Positions 1 to 7,449 of a stretch of DNA of 64,000 bases are shown here, one piece after another. The number at the start of each line of letters is the position of its first letter. Position 1 is the first letter of the stretch. This DNA is from CAZQGO01 sp964593065 (GTDB lineage: Bacteria; Oederibacteriota; JAAXVQ01), in assembly GCA_964593065.1 (NCBI GenBank), contig CAZQGO010000010.1:25503-89502 (forward strand), written 5' to 3'. Under the pieces are notes generated by a model, which saw only the letters and a program-made list of their open reading frames with translations, had not been told where the DNA came from and searched no databases. A program made the position numbers and the translations under genes.

Positions 1-435
1 TGACAGCGTGGGCGTTGGCGTCGTTGTGTACGTCGGCGTTCTCGACGGCGTACCCGTCCCGCTCGGACTCCACGTCGGCGTCGCCGTCGGTGTGTCCGCC
101 GGCGTTTGCGTGTACGTCGGCGTTCTCGACAGCGTCTCCGTCGCGCTCGGACTCCACGTCGGCGTAGGACTGGGGTTGAGAAAGGAGGCATGCAGGAATC
201 CCGCGTAGTCGCGGTAGTTCGTGGAAACGACCGGATCCGCCCCGGTCTGCCCGATCGCGGACAGGATGCGGTAGTTCGTGGAGGAGGCAAAATCGCCGCC
301 GGAATCCTGGACATCGTCCACGCCGGTATAGTTGGTCGAGGTGAAGTTGCTGTGGGCCCCTGCCATGGGTGCCGCACCGAGGCCGAACAGGATCAGCCCC
401 AGGAAGGTTGTCTGCCGAATCCGGCTCCGCCGCAT
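1..435 (-). CDS. Secreted protein with STNY motifs and a Thr/Pro-rich repeat tail (partial, runs off the window)
   Basis: The protein is read from an ATG at 435 preceded by GAGGAG; its 3' end lies outside the window. It opens with an arginine-rich n-region and a hydrophobic stretch (about residues 9-26), which is a signal peptide. Two STNY-containing motifs follow (an STNYTGVDD-type and two STNYR-type segments around a Ser/Gly/Asp-rich spacer). From about residue 87 the chain is almost pure Thr, Pro and Ser in a 28-residue repeat (core TPTWSPS..T.SRTPTYT). Such tails are usually extended, possibly glycosylated linkers to the cell surface. The gene starts 21 bp after the stop of the beta-helix protein and is probably co-transcribed with it. 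No enzymatic domain is visible and the function is unknown. Confidence 0.75.
   Translation of the reverse strand, partial: MRRSRIRQTTFLGLILFGLGAAPMAGAHSNFTSTNYTGVDDVQDSGGDFASSTNYRILSAIGQTGADPVVSTNYRDYAGFLHASFLNPSPTPTWSPSATETLSRTPTYTQTPADTPTATPTWSPSGTGTPSRTPTYTTTPTPTLS
26..193. repeat. In-gene tandem repeat, 84-bp period
   Basis: The sequence beginning GTGTACGTCGGCGTTCTCGAC at about 26 (written here on the plus strand) returns at about 110, giving a period of 84 bp, or 28 codons. The two units differ at scattered positions and shorter Thr-Pro sub-repeats sit inside them. The array encodes the Thr/Pro-rich tail of the partial gene and may continue beyond the window start. Confidence 0.7.
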
Positions 436-456
436 GCCGCTCCTCGTAAAACCGGG

Positions 457-1746
457 TTAAAAAGAGGGGATCTGGGCCCCGGCGCTGTCCTGGTTGCAAA
501 TGCCGTCCGGCGTGAAAGCCGCGGCCGGCGCCGTTCCCGTGGCGAGGTCCACGATGTCCAGGTTGATCGGCGATGCACTCGCCTCGTTCCTGAACACGTT
601 GTAACTGACCCGCCCCTGGCCGCCGATCGTCAGGCCGATGCCGTACACGCACGCGGGCCAAGCCATCGTATTGCGGTACTGCACGGTATTCTCCAGGATG
701 TAGCCCTCCGGCATCGGGACGCCCTGGTCGGAGATGCCGAAGGATACCGGGCCCGCGGCCAGGTTATAGTTCAGGTTGACGACGTTGTCCTCCACGCGGC
801 AGTCGTTGACGCCCGCGACGCCGATGCCGCCGCAGGATCCCGGCCCCATGATGGCCAGATAGTTTTCCACCGCGTCGCAATTCTGGGCGTTGCTCATGTC
901 GATGGTGAGCACCGGGTCCTGGACCTCGATCCGGCATTCCCGCACGTAACAGTTCTGGGAGCCGTTCATGGCGATGAGAATCACGCCCGTGTCTCTCCCG
1001 GTGATCATCAGGGATTCCAGGGCCCGGCCCGCCCCGGCCAGGTTGATCCGGCTGACCTGCAGTTCCGTGGCGTCCCAGCCTTGCCCGCGCACGGTCACCC
1101 AGTCGGGAATGTTGATCGCGCCGGAGAAACCCCCGTATTGAGTCCCGGGTTCCTGGTACCTTCCGGCCTTGACCTCGATCACCCAGGGCGTGCTGACCGA
1201 GGGCGCCGGGGACATGGGGCCGTACGCCGCCCCGGCGAACGCTCCTGTGCCCATGAGCATGTCGATGGCGCCGCTGACCGTGGTGGTGTCGCCGCCGTCC
1301 GCGGCCACGGTCAGGACCTGTTGGTACACCACCTTCCTGGCCGCCATGGCATACGCCGCGTTGGTGAGCAGGTGGCGCGGGGACATGCTCTCCCAGGGTC
1401 CCGAAGGGGGATGGTAGACCTGAATCTCGAGCTGATACGGCTCGCGGAAGGTCTCGTTGACCGAATTGGCGGCGGGCGCGGTGGAGCCGCCGAGCACCAC
1501 GTTGAAGATGCCGTTGACGATGGACACGTTTTGGTGGGTCTCGACCCAGTTCATCATATTGCCCGCGGCGTCGTACAACCGGAAGCGAAGGTTGCGGGTG
1601 CCGTTGATGGGCTGGCCTGAGCCGTCGGTCAGGTAGCCCTGGTAGTTCATCTTCTTCGGAATCTGGATGGATGCGGACGCGGACGCGGCCAGGAAGACCG
1701 CCATCCCCGTGTACAGGCCAAGCAGCCAGCATACTTTTACTCGCAT
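457..1746 (-). CDS. Secreted right-handed beta-helix protein with an N-terminal NYQGYLTD domain
   Basis: The protein has 429 residues. A signal peptide (about residues 1-25, ending ASASA) leads into a MNYQGYLTD...FRLYDAAG segment, typical of the N-terminal beta-sandwich found on many secreted and tail-fibre-like bacterial proteins. From about residue 150 there is a glycine/asparagine-rich pattern of short beta strands with runs such as NCYVRECRIEV and NDCRVEDNVV, the look of a right-handed parallel beta-helix (pectate-lyase-like). No catalytic residues can be assigned, so a surface or adhesive role is as likely as carbohydrate cleavage. The ATG at 1746 follows GGGAGGGGGAAG and a promoter lies at 1805-1833. 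Confidence 0.75.
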   Translation of the reverse strand: MRVKVCWLLGLYTGMAVFLAASASASIQIPKKMNYQGYLTDGSGQPINGTRNLRFRLYDAAGNMMNWVETHQNVSIVNGIFNVVLGGSTAPAANSVNETFREPYQLEIQVYHPPSGPWESMSPRHLLTNAAYAMAARKVVYQQVLTVAADGGDTTTVSGAIDMLMGTGAFAGAAYGPMSPAPSVSTPWVIEVKAGRYQEPGTQYGGFSGAINIPDWVTVRGQGWDATELQVSRINLAGAGRALESLMITGRDTGVILIAMNGSQNCYVRECRIEVQDPVLTIDMSNAQNCDAVENYLAIMGPGSCGGIGVAGVNDCRVEDNVVNLNYNLAAGPVSFGISDQGVPMPEGYILENTVQYRNTMAWPACVYGIGLTIGGQGRVSYNVFRNEASASPINLDIVDLATGTAPAAAFTPDGICNQDSAGAQIPSF

Positions 1747-1804
1747 CAGACTTCCCCCTCCCGGTCCCCCTCGGAGACGATAAGGTTGAACCAGCCTTCA
1801 GGCT

Positions 1805-1833
1805 ATTATCACCCGACTGTCGGACACGGCCAA
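1805..1833 (-). promoter_or_regulatory. Sigma-70-type promoter of the beta-helix gene
   Basis: On the minus strand TTGGCC (1828-1833) is followed after 17 bp by GATAAT (1805-1810). An AGCC-TGAA-GGCT inverted repeat lies just downstream of the -10 and could be a small hairpin or operator. The ATG is about 60 bp further on. Confidence 0.5.
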
Positions 1834-1853
1834 GCGGAAAAACCTTGTCCCGC

Positions 1854-2687
1854 CTAGGTTTCCTCGTATGCGTCCTGTCCCAGCATCTCGTCGAGGCGGC
1901 TGAACGTGAAGCCCCGTTCCCGCAGGTGGGCAATGGTCTGGCGGACGGTCTCCAACACCGCGGCCTCATTCGCCTTCGGCATCCCGGCCGAGGACTCCAG
2001 CAGCAGGATGGAGCCGTTGCGGGCTCCGCGCGCGAGCTCCGCCGCCAGGCGCTTGGGATCAGGATCCCCGCCTTCCTGCGCGCGGATGTCCCAACCGATA
2101 TTGAGAAGGTTCAAACGGTGCAAAATCCGGCTCACCCCCGGACGCGTCATGCCCGTGGGCAGGCGCACAAACCGCGGACGGCGTTTAAGAATCGAGGCCA
2201 GCGTCTGGTTGGCCTGCTCCAGCTCCCGCGTAATTTCCCGCAGCGGCAGGGGGATCCAGCTTCTGCGGACCTGGTAGCCGTGATTGCCGACCAAGTGTCC
2301 GGCGGCGTCCAGCCGTTTCAACCATGCCGGCCGGGACTTGGCGGCTTCGCCGGCGACGAAGAAGGCGGCGGGCACCTTTTCCTGCTGCAGCAGTTCCAGT
2401 AATTTGGATGTCAGTTTGTCGTCCGGATTGGCGTCGAAGGTCAGAGCCACCGCGCCGTGTTCGGAGGGACCCCGGTTGAGGGCGGGGAGGAAAAATCCCA
2501 GTTGCGGGAAGGCCGCGCCGGCCGCCAGCACGGACAGGTAAATCAAACCCAAACACGCGAGCAAAAAAATCCTGACGGGCACGGACTCAACGGAGACCCA
2601 GCAGGCGCCCGCAATTCCCAGCGTCCAGAGATTGCAGTGGGCAAACCAGGTGATCTCTTTGGGATGGTTGGAGTTCGATTGCCGCAT
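1854..2687 (-). CDS. Membrane-anchored NodB-fold (polysaccharide deacetylase-like) protein with degenerate metal site
   Basis: The protein has 277 residues. Two hydrophobic segments (about 17-33 and 37-60) precede a NodB homology domain from about residue 75. NodB enzymes remove N- or O-acetyl groups from peptidoglycan or polysaccharides, using a TFDDGP motif and an HxxxH motif to hold a metal. Here motif 1 reads TFDANP (residues 83-88), losing the second Asp, and motif 2 reads GNHGYQV (134-140), losing the second His. The later RPPYG motif is RLPTG. Deacetylase activity is therefore doubtful and a binding role is possible. No ribosome site precedes the ATG, so the start is uncertain. Confidence 0.75.
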   Translation of the reverse strand: MRQSNSNHPKEITWFAHCNLWTLGIAGACWVSVESVPVRIFLLACLGLIYLSVLAAGAAFPQLGFFLPALNRGPSEHGAVALTFDANPDDKLTSKLLELLQQEKVPAAFFVAGEAAKSRPAWLKRLDAAGHLVGNHGYQVRRSWIPLPLREITRELEQANQTLASILKRRPRFVRLPTGMTRPGVSRILHRLNLLNIGWDIRAQEGGDPDPKRLAAELARGARNGSILLLESSAGMPKANEAAVLETVRQTIAHLRERGFTFSRLDEMLGQDAYEET

Positions 2688-2695
2688 TGGGATTG

Positions 2696-2701
2696 ATTAT
2701 A
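2696..2701 (-). promoter_or_regulatory. Candidate -10 box (TATAAT) before the NodB-like gene
   Basis: A perfect TATAAT on the minus strand lies only 8 bp before the ATG at 2687, with no good -35. If it is used, the transcript would be nearly leaderless or translation would begin further downstream. Confidence 0.3.
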
Positions 2702-2800
2702 AAGTAAAACGGCGCGGCTGTGCGGGTTTTTTTCGCCGGTGCGGGAAACCCCGTGCCGGCGGTTTTCACCGGCTGCGGCGCGGATTGAATAATGCGGCGG

Positions 2801-4513
2801 TCACGGGCCCAAGCCCTGCAGGTGCTGCAAGGCCGTTTGCACTTCCTCCCGTTCCCGGAGATAAGCGGGATGATAGCTTGCCGCCAGTTCGTAATTGTAC
2901 CGGGCCTCGTCGGCTCGTCCCAGGGCCCGCAGGGCCCGCCCGGCCAGAAGGTAGGAACGGTAGTTCGTGAGATTCAAGGGGCGCACTTCCAGCAGCCAGG
3001 ACAGGGCTTCCTGGTAGCGTCTGCCCCGCAGCAGCCGCTCCCCTTGCTGGATGCCGTCGTGGTATTCCACGTACTTCGCGTACTGGCCTCCGGTCAGCAG
3101 GGGGTCGGCCGGCACGGACGGCAGGGACGGTTCCGCGGCGAAGTCGTTGAGGGCAAAGGGGACGAAGGCTCCCAGGGCATGCGGCCCCACGGAGACCCAG
3201 GCGACTTTCCGGCCCAAATCGAAAACCACCGCATGCGCGGCGATCAAGGCGTTGATGGCCAGGCGGTTGCCCAAGCCCAACACCTCTCCCTCCGGGCCCC
3301 GCGTGTCCCGCAGGATGCGGACGCACCGGGCGATATCCAGCTGGCCCGCGTCTTGGTTCAGCAGCCAGCGAAGTCTCGTTAAGCGCGCGGCCGAGGTATC
3401 CTCCCGCCGGAACCGGGCGTTGACCGGGTCCTGCTCCAGTTCCGGCGTTAAAAAGTGGTTGCCGGCCATCAGGATGGCTTCCGGTTTGCGGCGGACGGCG
3501 GTCCGTAGCGGCGTTTTTTCGACCACCACGAAGGCGTTTTCCGCGCCGGAGCCGATGAAAAAAGATTCAGAAACGAAAATCTCGGCCTCCCGGATCATGT
3601 CCACGGCTTCCTCCAGCGTGCCGGCTTCCTGCAAAGCCCGGCGTGCCACCACCGAGACCGGCGCGCCCCGCGCGGACCGGTCCGAGGAATGCCCGGCCAG
3701 CAACACGATCGCCAGCCCGGCGTCATTCATGCCCGAAACCACTCCGAACATGCCCGGCCAGGCCACGGTCAAGTAGGCATGCCCGGTTCGCGGCTTGACC
3801 AGAATAACCAGTTTTTCCCAGTCCAGCATCCCCCCCGCCGGGAAGTCGAAATTGCGCGCCAGCAGGGGCCGTCCATCCGCGGTCTCCGAGCCGGTGGAGC
3901 CGAAGGCCGTGCAGCCCATGCCTGCCCCCGGCGGCTCGTGACCGCGTGAAAAATCCTGGGCGGCCAGGTAATTGACCAGCCGCGTGTAGTATTGTCCGTA
4001 TTGGGGAAATAAGTCGTCGGAAGCCGCGGCCAAACCGCTGATTTCGGCCTGGATCGTCCGGGGAAGATAGCGCCCGAGCCTGCGATTGCGGATGAGCCAG
4101 TAACGGGTCAACAGCCAGCGCGCGAGGGGGTTGGGCACCTGCTGCCGGAACCCGGCCAGCAGGGAGGACTCCAGCGCGGCCAATTCGCGGGGAAAAAAAC
4201 GGGCCATGGCCACGCCGCGCTGGAACGGTGTTCCCGTGAGAAAACAGGCGCGGAGGCCCTGGCGCCGAAAGGCATAGCATTCGCCCACATGGGTTGTGCC
4301 ATCCGCCTCCACCACCCGGGGCGTCGCCAAAGCCCGTTGCAGCTCTTCCCCGCCCGCAGGCGGCCGCAACGCGAAAATCGGCCCCAGGAGCCAGAGCCAC
4401 AGCCCGAGCGCCAGACCCGCTCCGGCCGCGCCGGTGCACCCCAGGCGCAGTCGTTGCGCCGGTGTGCGCGCCGCCCGCCGATGAATTTTTTCCCGTCCGG
4501 ACTTCTTCTGCAT
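2801..4513 (-). CDS. Membrane-anchored C45-type Ntn hydrolase/acyltransferase with TPR tail
   Basis: The protein has 570 residues. One hydrophobic anchor lies at about 27-49. The central region carries GMGCTAFGSTG (Cys201) followed by DGRPLLARNFDF, the pattern of the autoproteolytic C45 / acyl-CoA:isopenicillin N acyltransferase-like family. In that family cleavage exposes an N-terminal cysteine nucleophile that hydrolyses amide bonds. A later MNDAGLAIVLL segment fits the same fold. Residues about 470-565 form two or three TPR-like helical repeats, an unusual addition. The catalytic domain should face the periplasm. The substrate is unknown; acyl-amino compounds or acylated lipids are the family precedent. 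The start at 4513 has GGAAAGGAC upstream. Confidence 0.75.
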   Translation of the reverse strand: MQKKSGREKIHRRAARTPAQRLRLGCTGAAGAGLALGLWLWLLGPIFALRPPAGGEELQRALATPRVVEADGTTHVGECYAFRRQGLRACFLTGTPFQRGVAMARFFPRELAALESSLLAGFRQQVPNPLARWLLTRYWLIRNRRLGRYLPRTIQAEISGLAAASDDLFPQYGQYYTRLVNYLAAQDFSRGHEPPGAGMGCTAFGSTGSETADGRPLLARNFDFPAGGMLDWEKLVILVKPRTGHAYLTVAWPGMFGVVSGMNDAGLAIVLLAGHSSDRSARGAPVSVVARRALQEAGTLEEAVDMIREAEIFVSESFFIGSGAENAFVVVEKTPLRTAVRRKPEAILMAGNHFLTPELEQDPVNARFRREDTSAARLTRLRWLLNQDAGQLDIARCVRILRDTRGPEGEVLGLGNRLAINALIAAHAVVFDLGRKVAWVSVGPHALGAFVPFALNDFAAEPSLPSVPADPLLTGGQYAKYVEYHDGIQQGERLLRGRRYQEALSWLLEVRPLNLTNYRSYLLAGRALRALGRADEARYNYELAASYHPAYLREREEVQTALQHLQGLGP

Positions 4514-4627
4514 GCTGTCCTTTCCTCGCCGGTGGAAAATCCCGGAGATCGTTCCTGCCGCATGTTTTTGGGGCCAGGAGCCATTCTCCCGGGCCGCGGT
4601 CTTTTCCTCCCTGGCACCCGTTCCGTG

Positions 4628-5824
4628 TCAGACGCCGGCCGGCGTTTCGCGGCCTTTCCGCCGGGCGATCAGCTTCAGGCATCCATAGGCAGCCAGGCCC
4701 GCGCTCAGACCGAAGAGCAGCGACAGGCCCAGACTGCCGAGCACGTACTCCAGCATGCGGGTCTTGGCGACCGACAGGGTGAATTCGGTAATTTTAAAGG
4801 TCCAAACCAGTTTTCCGGTCAGCAGCAGCCGGCCTTGCACCAAGGACAGGTAGACGATCAAGGGAATCATGGGGGGGATGGAAATGCCGCTGGCGGCCAA
4901 GACCAGGATTTTATTCAGATGGAAGCGCTGCGCCAAATACACCGCCAGCAAAGTATGCAGCCCCCATAAGGGCGACAGACCCACGGCAACGCCGAAAGCG
5001 ACGGAAATGGCGGCTTCGGCCGGGGTTTCGCCCGGCAGCCACAGGAAATGATTCCAAACGAATACCAATTTTTCCCGCCAGGTTGGGGGCCAGACCAGCG
5101 GCGGAGGCGTCACCACCCGGCGGTAAGGCAAGGGCAGCAACCGCCGCAGCACGAGGTAGATGTTCAGCAGGGTCAACAACAGAAAATCCCGCACCGGCCT
5201 GCGGTGGCTGGGCGGCCTGGTGGAAGAAACGGAAACCGGTACTCCGGCGAGTTTGACCCCGCCCCAGGCCGCCCGCGCCAGGGCTTCCGTCTCCCAGCCG
5301 TAGCGGCGGCTGCGGATCCGCAGAGCGCGGATGGCCTTTACGGGATAAACGCGGAAGCCGCTGGTTGCGTCCAGGCGGTCGTACCCGGTTTCAATCCAAA
5401 GCCAAAAGTTGGCCCACGCACGCGCCACACGGCCGCCGGGGGGCGCCTCGGATCCGAAGGCCCGGTTTCCGACCACCAGGGTCTCGGTGCCGGCCACGGC
5501 CAGCAGGCTGTCCGTCTCCCGGGGATCATATTTCCCGTTTGCATCCAGGGTGACGGCCAGTCCGAATCCCAGGGCCTCTGCCCGGGCCAAACCGGCCGCC
5601 AAGGCGGCGCCCTTGCCGCGATTTCTTTCCCAAGCCACGGTCATGACCCGGGGATACCGGGCCAGCACCGCCGCGGTCTCATCGCGGGAGCCGTCATTCA
5701 CTACGAGGATCGGCAGGGAAAGCGCCCCGGCCGTGGAGAGCACCCGGGATAAAGACGGCGCATGGTTGTAGGCGGGGATGATCAGGCAGGCGCGGAGCTC
5801 TGCCGCGGACGAGGGTTCGCTCAT
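4628..5824 (-). CDS. Family 2 glycosyltransferase fused to a DUF2062 membrane domain
   Basis: The protein has 398 residues. The N-terminal half is a GT-A family 2 glycosyltransferase (ACLIIPAYNHAP at about 11-22, VVNDGSRDET at about 41-50), resembling polyprenyl-phosphate sugar transferases. The usual DxD is LDANG, with Asn at the second acidic position. The C-terminal half has hydrophobic helices with PAEAAISVAFGVAVGLSPLWG, characteristic of DUF2062. The protein probably sits on the inner face of the cytoplasmic membrane and glycosylates a lipid or envelope acceptor. The ATG at 5824 overlaps the stop of the upstream ligase gene by 4 bp (ATGA), so the two are translationally coupled. Confidence 0.85.
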   Translation of the reverse strand: MSEPSSAAELRACLIIPAYNHAPSLSRVLSTAGALSLPILVVNDGSRDETAAVLARYPRVMTVAWERNRGKGAALAAGLARAEALGFGLAVTLDANGKYDPRETDSLLAVAGTETLVVGNRAFGSEAPPGGRVARAWANFWLWIETGYDRLDATSGFRVYPVKAIRALRIRSRRYGWETEALARAAWGGVKLAGVPVSVSSTRPPSHRRPVRDFLLLTLLNIYLVLRRLLPLPYRRVVTPPPLVWPPTWREKLVFVWNHFLWLPGETPAEAAISVAFGVAVGLSPLWGLHTLLAVYLAQRFHLNKILVLAASGISIPPMIPLIVYLSLVQGRLLLTGKLVWTFKITEFTLSVAKTRMLEYVLGSLGLSLLFGLSAGLAAYGCLKLIARRKGRETPAGV

Positions 5825-7110
5825 AGCGCGGGTTGGCGCCGGTCGATGAAAATCCTGCGCCTGCGGAACTCCCCTTCGCCCTGCAGAGCCTGCATGTCTT
5901 CCGCCGATACGGTCTTGATTTCCGGAGCGATCTTCACGTCCAGCCACACATGCTCGCGGATCCTCTCGACCGCCCTCGGTTTGGAGGTTTCGAGCAGGAG
6001 GGTGAGCTTGTCGGACATGGCGTCTTCGTTTTCCACCACCAGCACATGCGCCCGCACGTCGGGGTCGGCCTGGACGATCTCGTGAATGCTGGTAGGAAAC
6101 ACGAAGGTTCCCTGCACCTTCAGCATCTGCCCGCGCCGCCCGAGAACGGGTCCCAGGCGCAGGGTCTGCCGGCCGCAGGCACAGACTTCCGTGCGCAGAA
6201 AGGTGAAATCCCCCGTCCGGTAGCGGAGCAGGGGCATGCCGGTGACTCCGAAGGGCGTCGCGCATAACTCCCCGACTTCCCCTTCTTCCACGGGATAACC
6301 CTTGTCGTTCAGGATTTCGATGCAGGCCAGTTCGGGATGCAAATGCCCGCCGCACCCCTCTTCGCACTCGCAAAAGGAGGTCGCCAGCTCCGTGCTGGTG
6401 TAGCTGGCGATGACCTGGGCGTCCCAGGCGCGGGCCAGCATTTGCCCCAGCGGGTTGAGGGTGTAATCGATGCGGCGCACGGGTTCGCCGACGCAAATCA
6501 GCTTGCGCACGCCGCAGTGGCGGAGGGCATGACCGGTTTCCTCGGCGTAGACGGCCACCCGTTTGAGGAAAGAGGGCATGGCCAGAATGGCGGTGGCCGA
6601 GGTTTGCTCCAAAAAGCGCAGGAAGAAGGCGGGGGCGATCGGTCCAAGCCGCAGGGCCGTGGCGCCGATCTGGCGCAGGCCCAGGTAGAAAGCCATGCCC
6701 GGCAGGGAGCCGCGGTCCAGGGACACCGCCAGGGCCACCACGTCCTTGTGGGTCAAGCCGGCCGCGCGAAAGGAAAGCTGTTCGTTGTAGGCCAAACGGG
6801 CGAGGTCCTGGGAGGTGGCCTTGTAAAACGCGGGCTCTCCCACCGTGCCCGAGGTGGTCATGATATCGACGATTTCCTCGGGCCGGACGCACAGAAAGCG
6901 ATCGCCTTCGCGCAGGAAATCCTCCTTGGAGGTCAGCGGCAGATGCCGCAAATCCGCCAGGGCCTTGATGTCGGCGGGCGTCATGCCTTCCCGGTCCATC
7001 AGATCGCGGTAGTACGGCGAACGCTCATAAATATAATGAATCGTTTTCCGCAGCTGCCGGGTTTGGATAATGCTGATTTCCTCGGGTGTGAACATTTCGG
7101 ATTTGTTCAT
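5821..7110 (-). CDS. PaaK-like (phenylacetate-CoA ligase family) adenylate-forming enzyme
   Basis: The protein has 429 residues, the normal PaaK length. It belongs to the ANL adenylating superfamily: an MTTSGTVGEPAFY phosphate loop, a YTSTELATSF adenine-binding segment, YRTGDF and a C-terminal lid. Members activate aryl or acyl acids to acyl-AMP and then acyl-CoA. Cysteines around residues 249-258 and 312-314 (CECEEGC, CAC) are a common feature of this family. Coupling to a glycosyltransferase and proximity to an Ntn amidohydrolase suggest acyl or aryl modification of an envelope molecule rather than phenylacetate breakdown, since no paa catabolic genes are nearby. That role is inference. Confidence 0.8.
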   Translation of the reverse strand: MNKSEMFTPEEISIIQTRQLRKTIHYIYERSPYYRDLMDREGMTPADIKALADLRHLPLTSKEDFLREGDRFLCVRPEEIVDIMTTSGTVGEPAFYKATSQDLARLAYNEQLSFRAAGLTHKDVVALAVSLDRGSLPGMAFYLGLRQIGATALRLGPIAPAFFLRFLEQTSATAILAMPSFLKRVAVYAEETGHALRHCGVRKLICVGEPVRRIDYTLNPLGQMLARAWDAQVIASYTSTELATSFCECEEGCGGHLHPELACIEILNDKGYPVEEGEVGELCATPFGVTGMPLLRYRTGDFTFLRTEVCACGRQTLRLGPVLGRRGQMLKVQGTFVFPTSIHEIVQADPDVRAHVLVVENEDAMSDKLTLLLETSKPRAVERIREHVWLDVKIAPEIKTVSAEDMQALQGEGEFRRRRIFIDRRQPAL

Positions 7111-7156
7111 GCGTCGGTTACCACCGTTCGGCCGGACAAGGTCCGGAATTGTCGTT

Positions 7157-7186
7157 ATTGTAGGGGCTGGAAATCATTTCTGTCAA
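7157..7186 (-). promoter_or_regulatory. Strong sigma-70-type promoter of the PaaK-like/GT2 operon
   Basis: TTGACA (7181-7186) and TACAAT (7157-7162) are separated by 18 bp on the minus strand. The ATG of the ligase lies 47 bp downstream of the -10 box. The AT-rich pocket contrasts with the GC-rich surroundings. Confidence 0.7.
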
Positions 7187-7189
7187 TAA

Positions 7190-7449
7190 GCTTTCTTCCC
7201 GGCGCACCCGCCCCGGCCGCAGGAGCTTTCCGGGGGAACCACAGATCCCCCATGCCGCCGTCGCTTCGCTCTTCATCGGGGAGGCCTCCCTGATGGCACC
7301 GGCCGGGAGCCGGGACAACCCTTCGGCGCGGGTCACCCCTCGCGGAGTTAGAGGAAGTTTCCCTGACCATCCCCGGACCCGGAATGGCCCTGCTCGGCGC
7401 GCCCAGCGCTCTTTGCCCCCGAACCCGAAGCCTCATCACCGGACGGGGC
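7190..7449. repeat. Dispersed hairpin-rich intergenic repeat, copy A
   Basis: This gene-free stretch directly follows the stop of the chemoreceptor gene. It aligns along most of its length with 54520-54766. Shared blocks include TGCCGCCGTCGCTTCGCTCT versus TGCCGCTTTCGCTGCGCTCT, then CTTCGGCGCGGGTCACCCCT versus CTTCGGCTCGCAGTCACCCCT, and GAACCCGAAGCCTCATCA versus GAACCCTAAGCCTTATCA. Its hairpins are more decayed than those of copy B. It has no convincing coding potential. The rest of the 7111-7449 gap holds the promoter of the downstream gene. Confidence 0.7.

Noticed and set aside
106..1620. Long plus-strand open frame covering the first 1.6 kb
   Set aside because: It is antisense to two minus-strand genes with signal peptides, is Arg/Gly/His-rich and has no domain; it is a GC-rich shadow frame.
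5825..6892. N-terminal extension of the GT2-DUF2062 frame to about 754 residues
   Set aside because: The extension overlaps the PaaK-like gene in another frame and is Arg/Gly-rich nonsense; the start at 5824 gives a proper GT2 N-terminus with an ATGA overlap.
7155..7439. A 94-codon minus-strand frame within repeat copy A
   Set aside because: The frame is not preserved as a protein in copy B, so the conserved unit is DNA or RNA and not a peptide.
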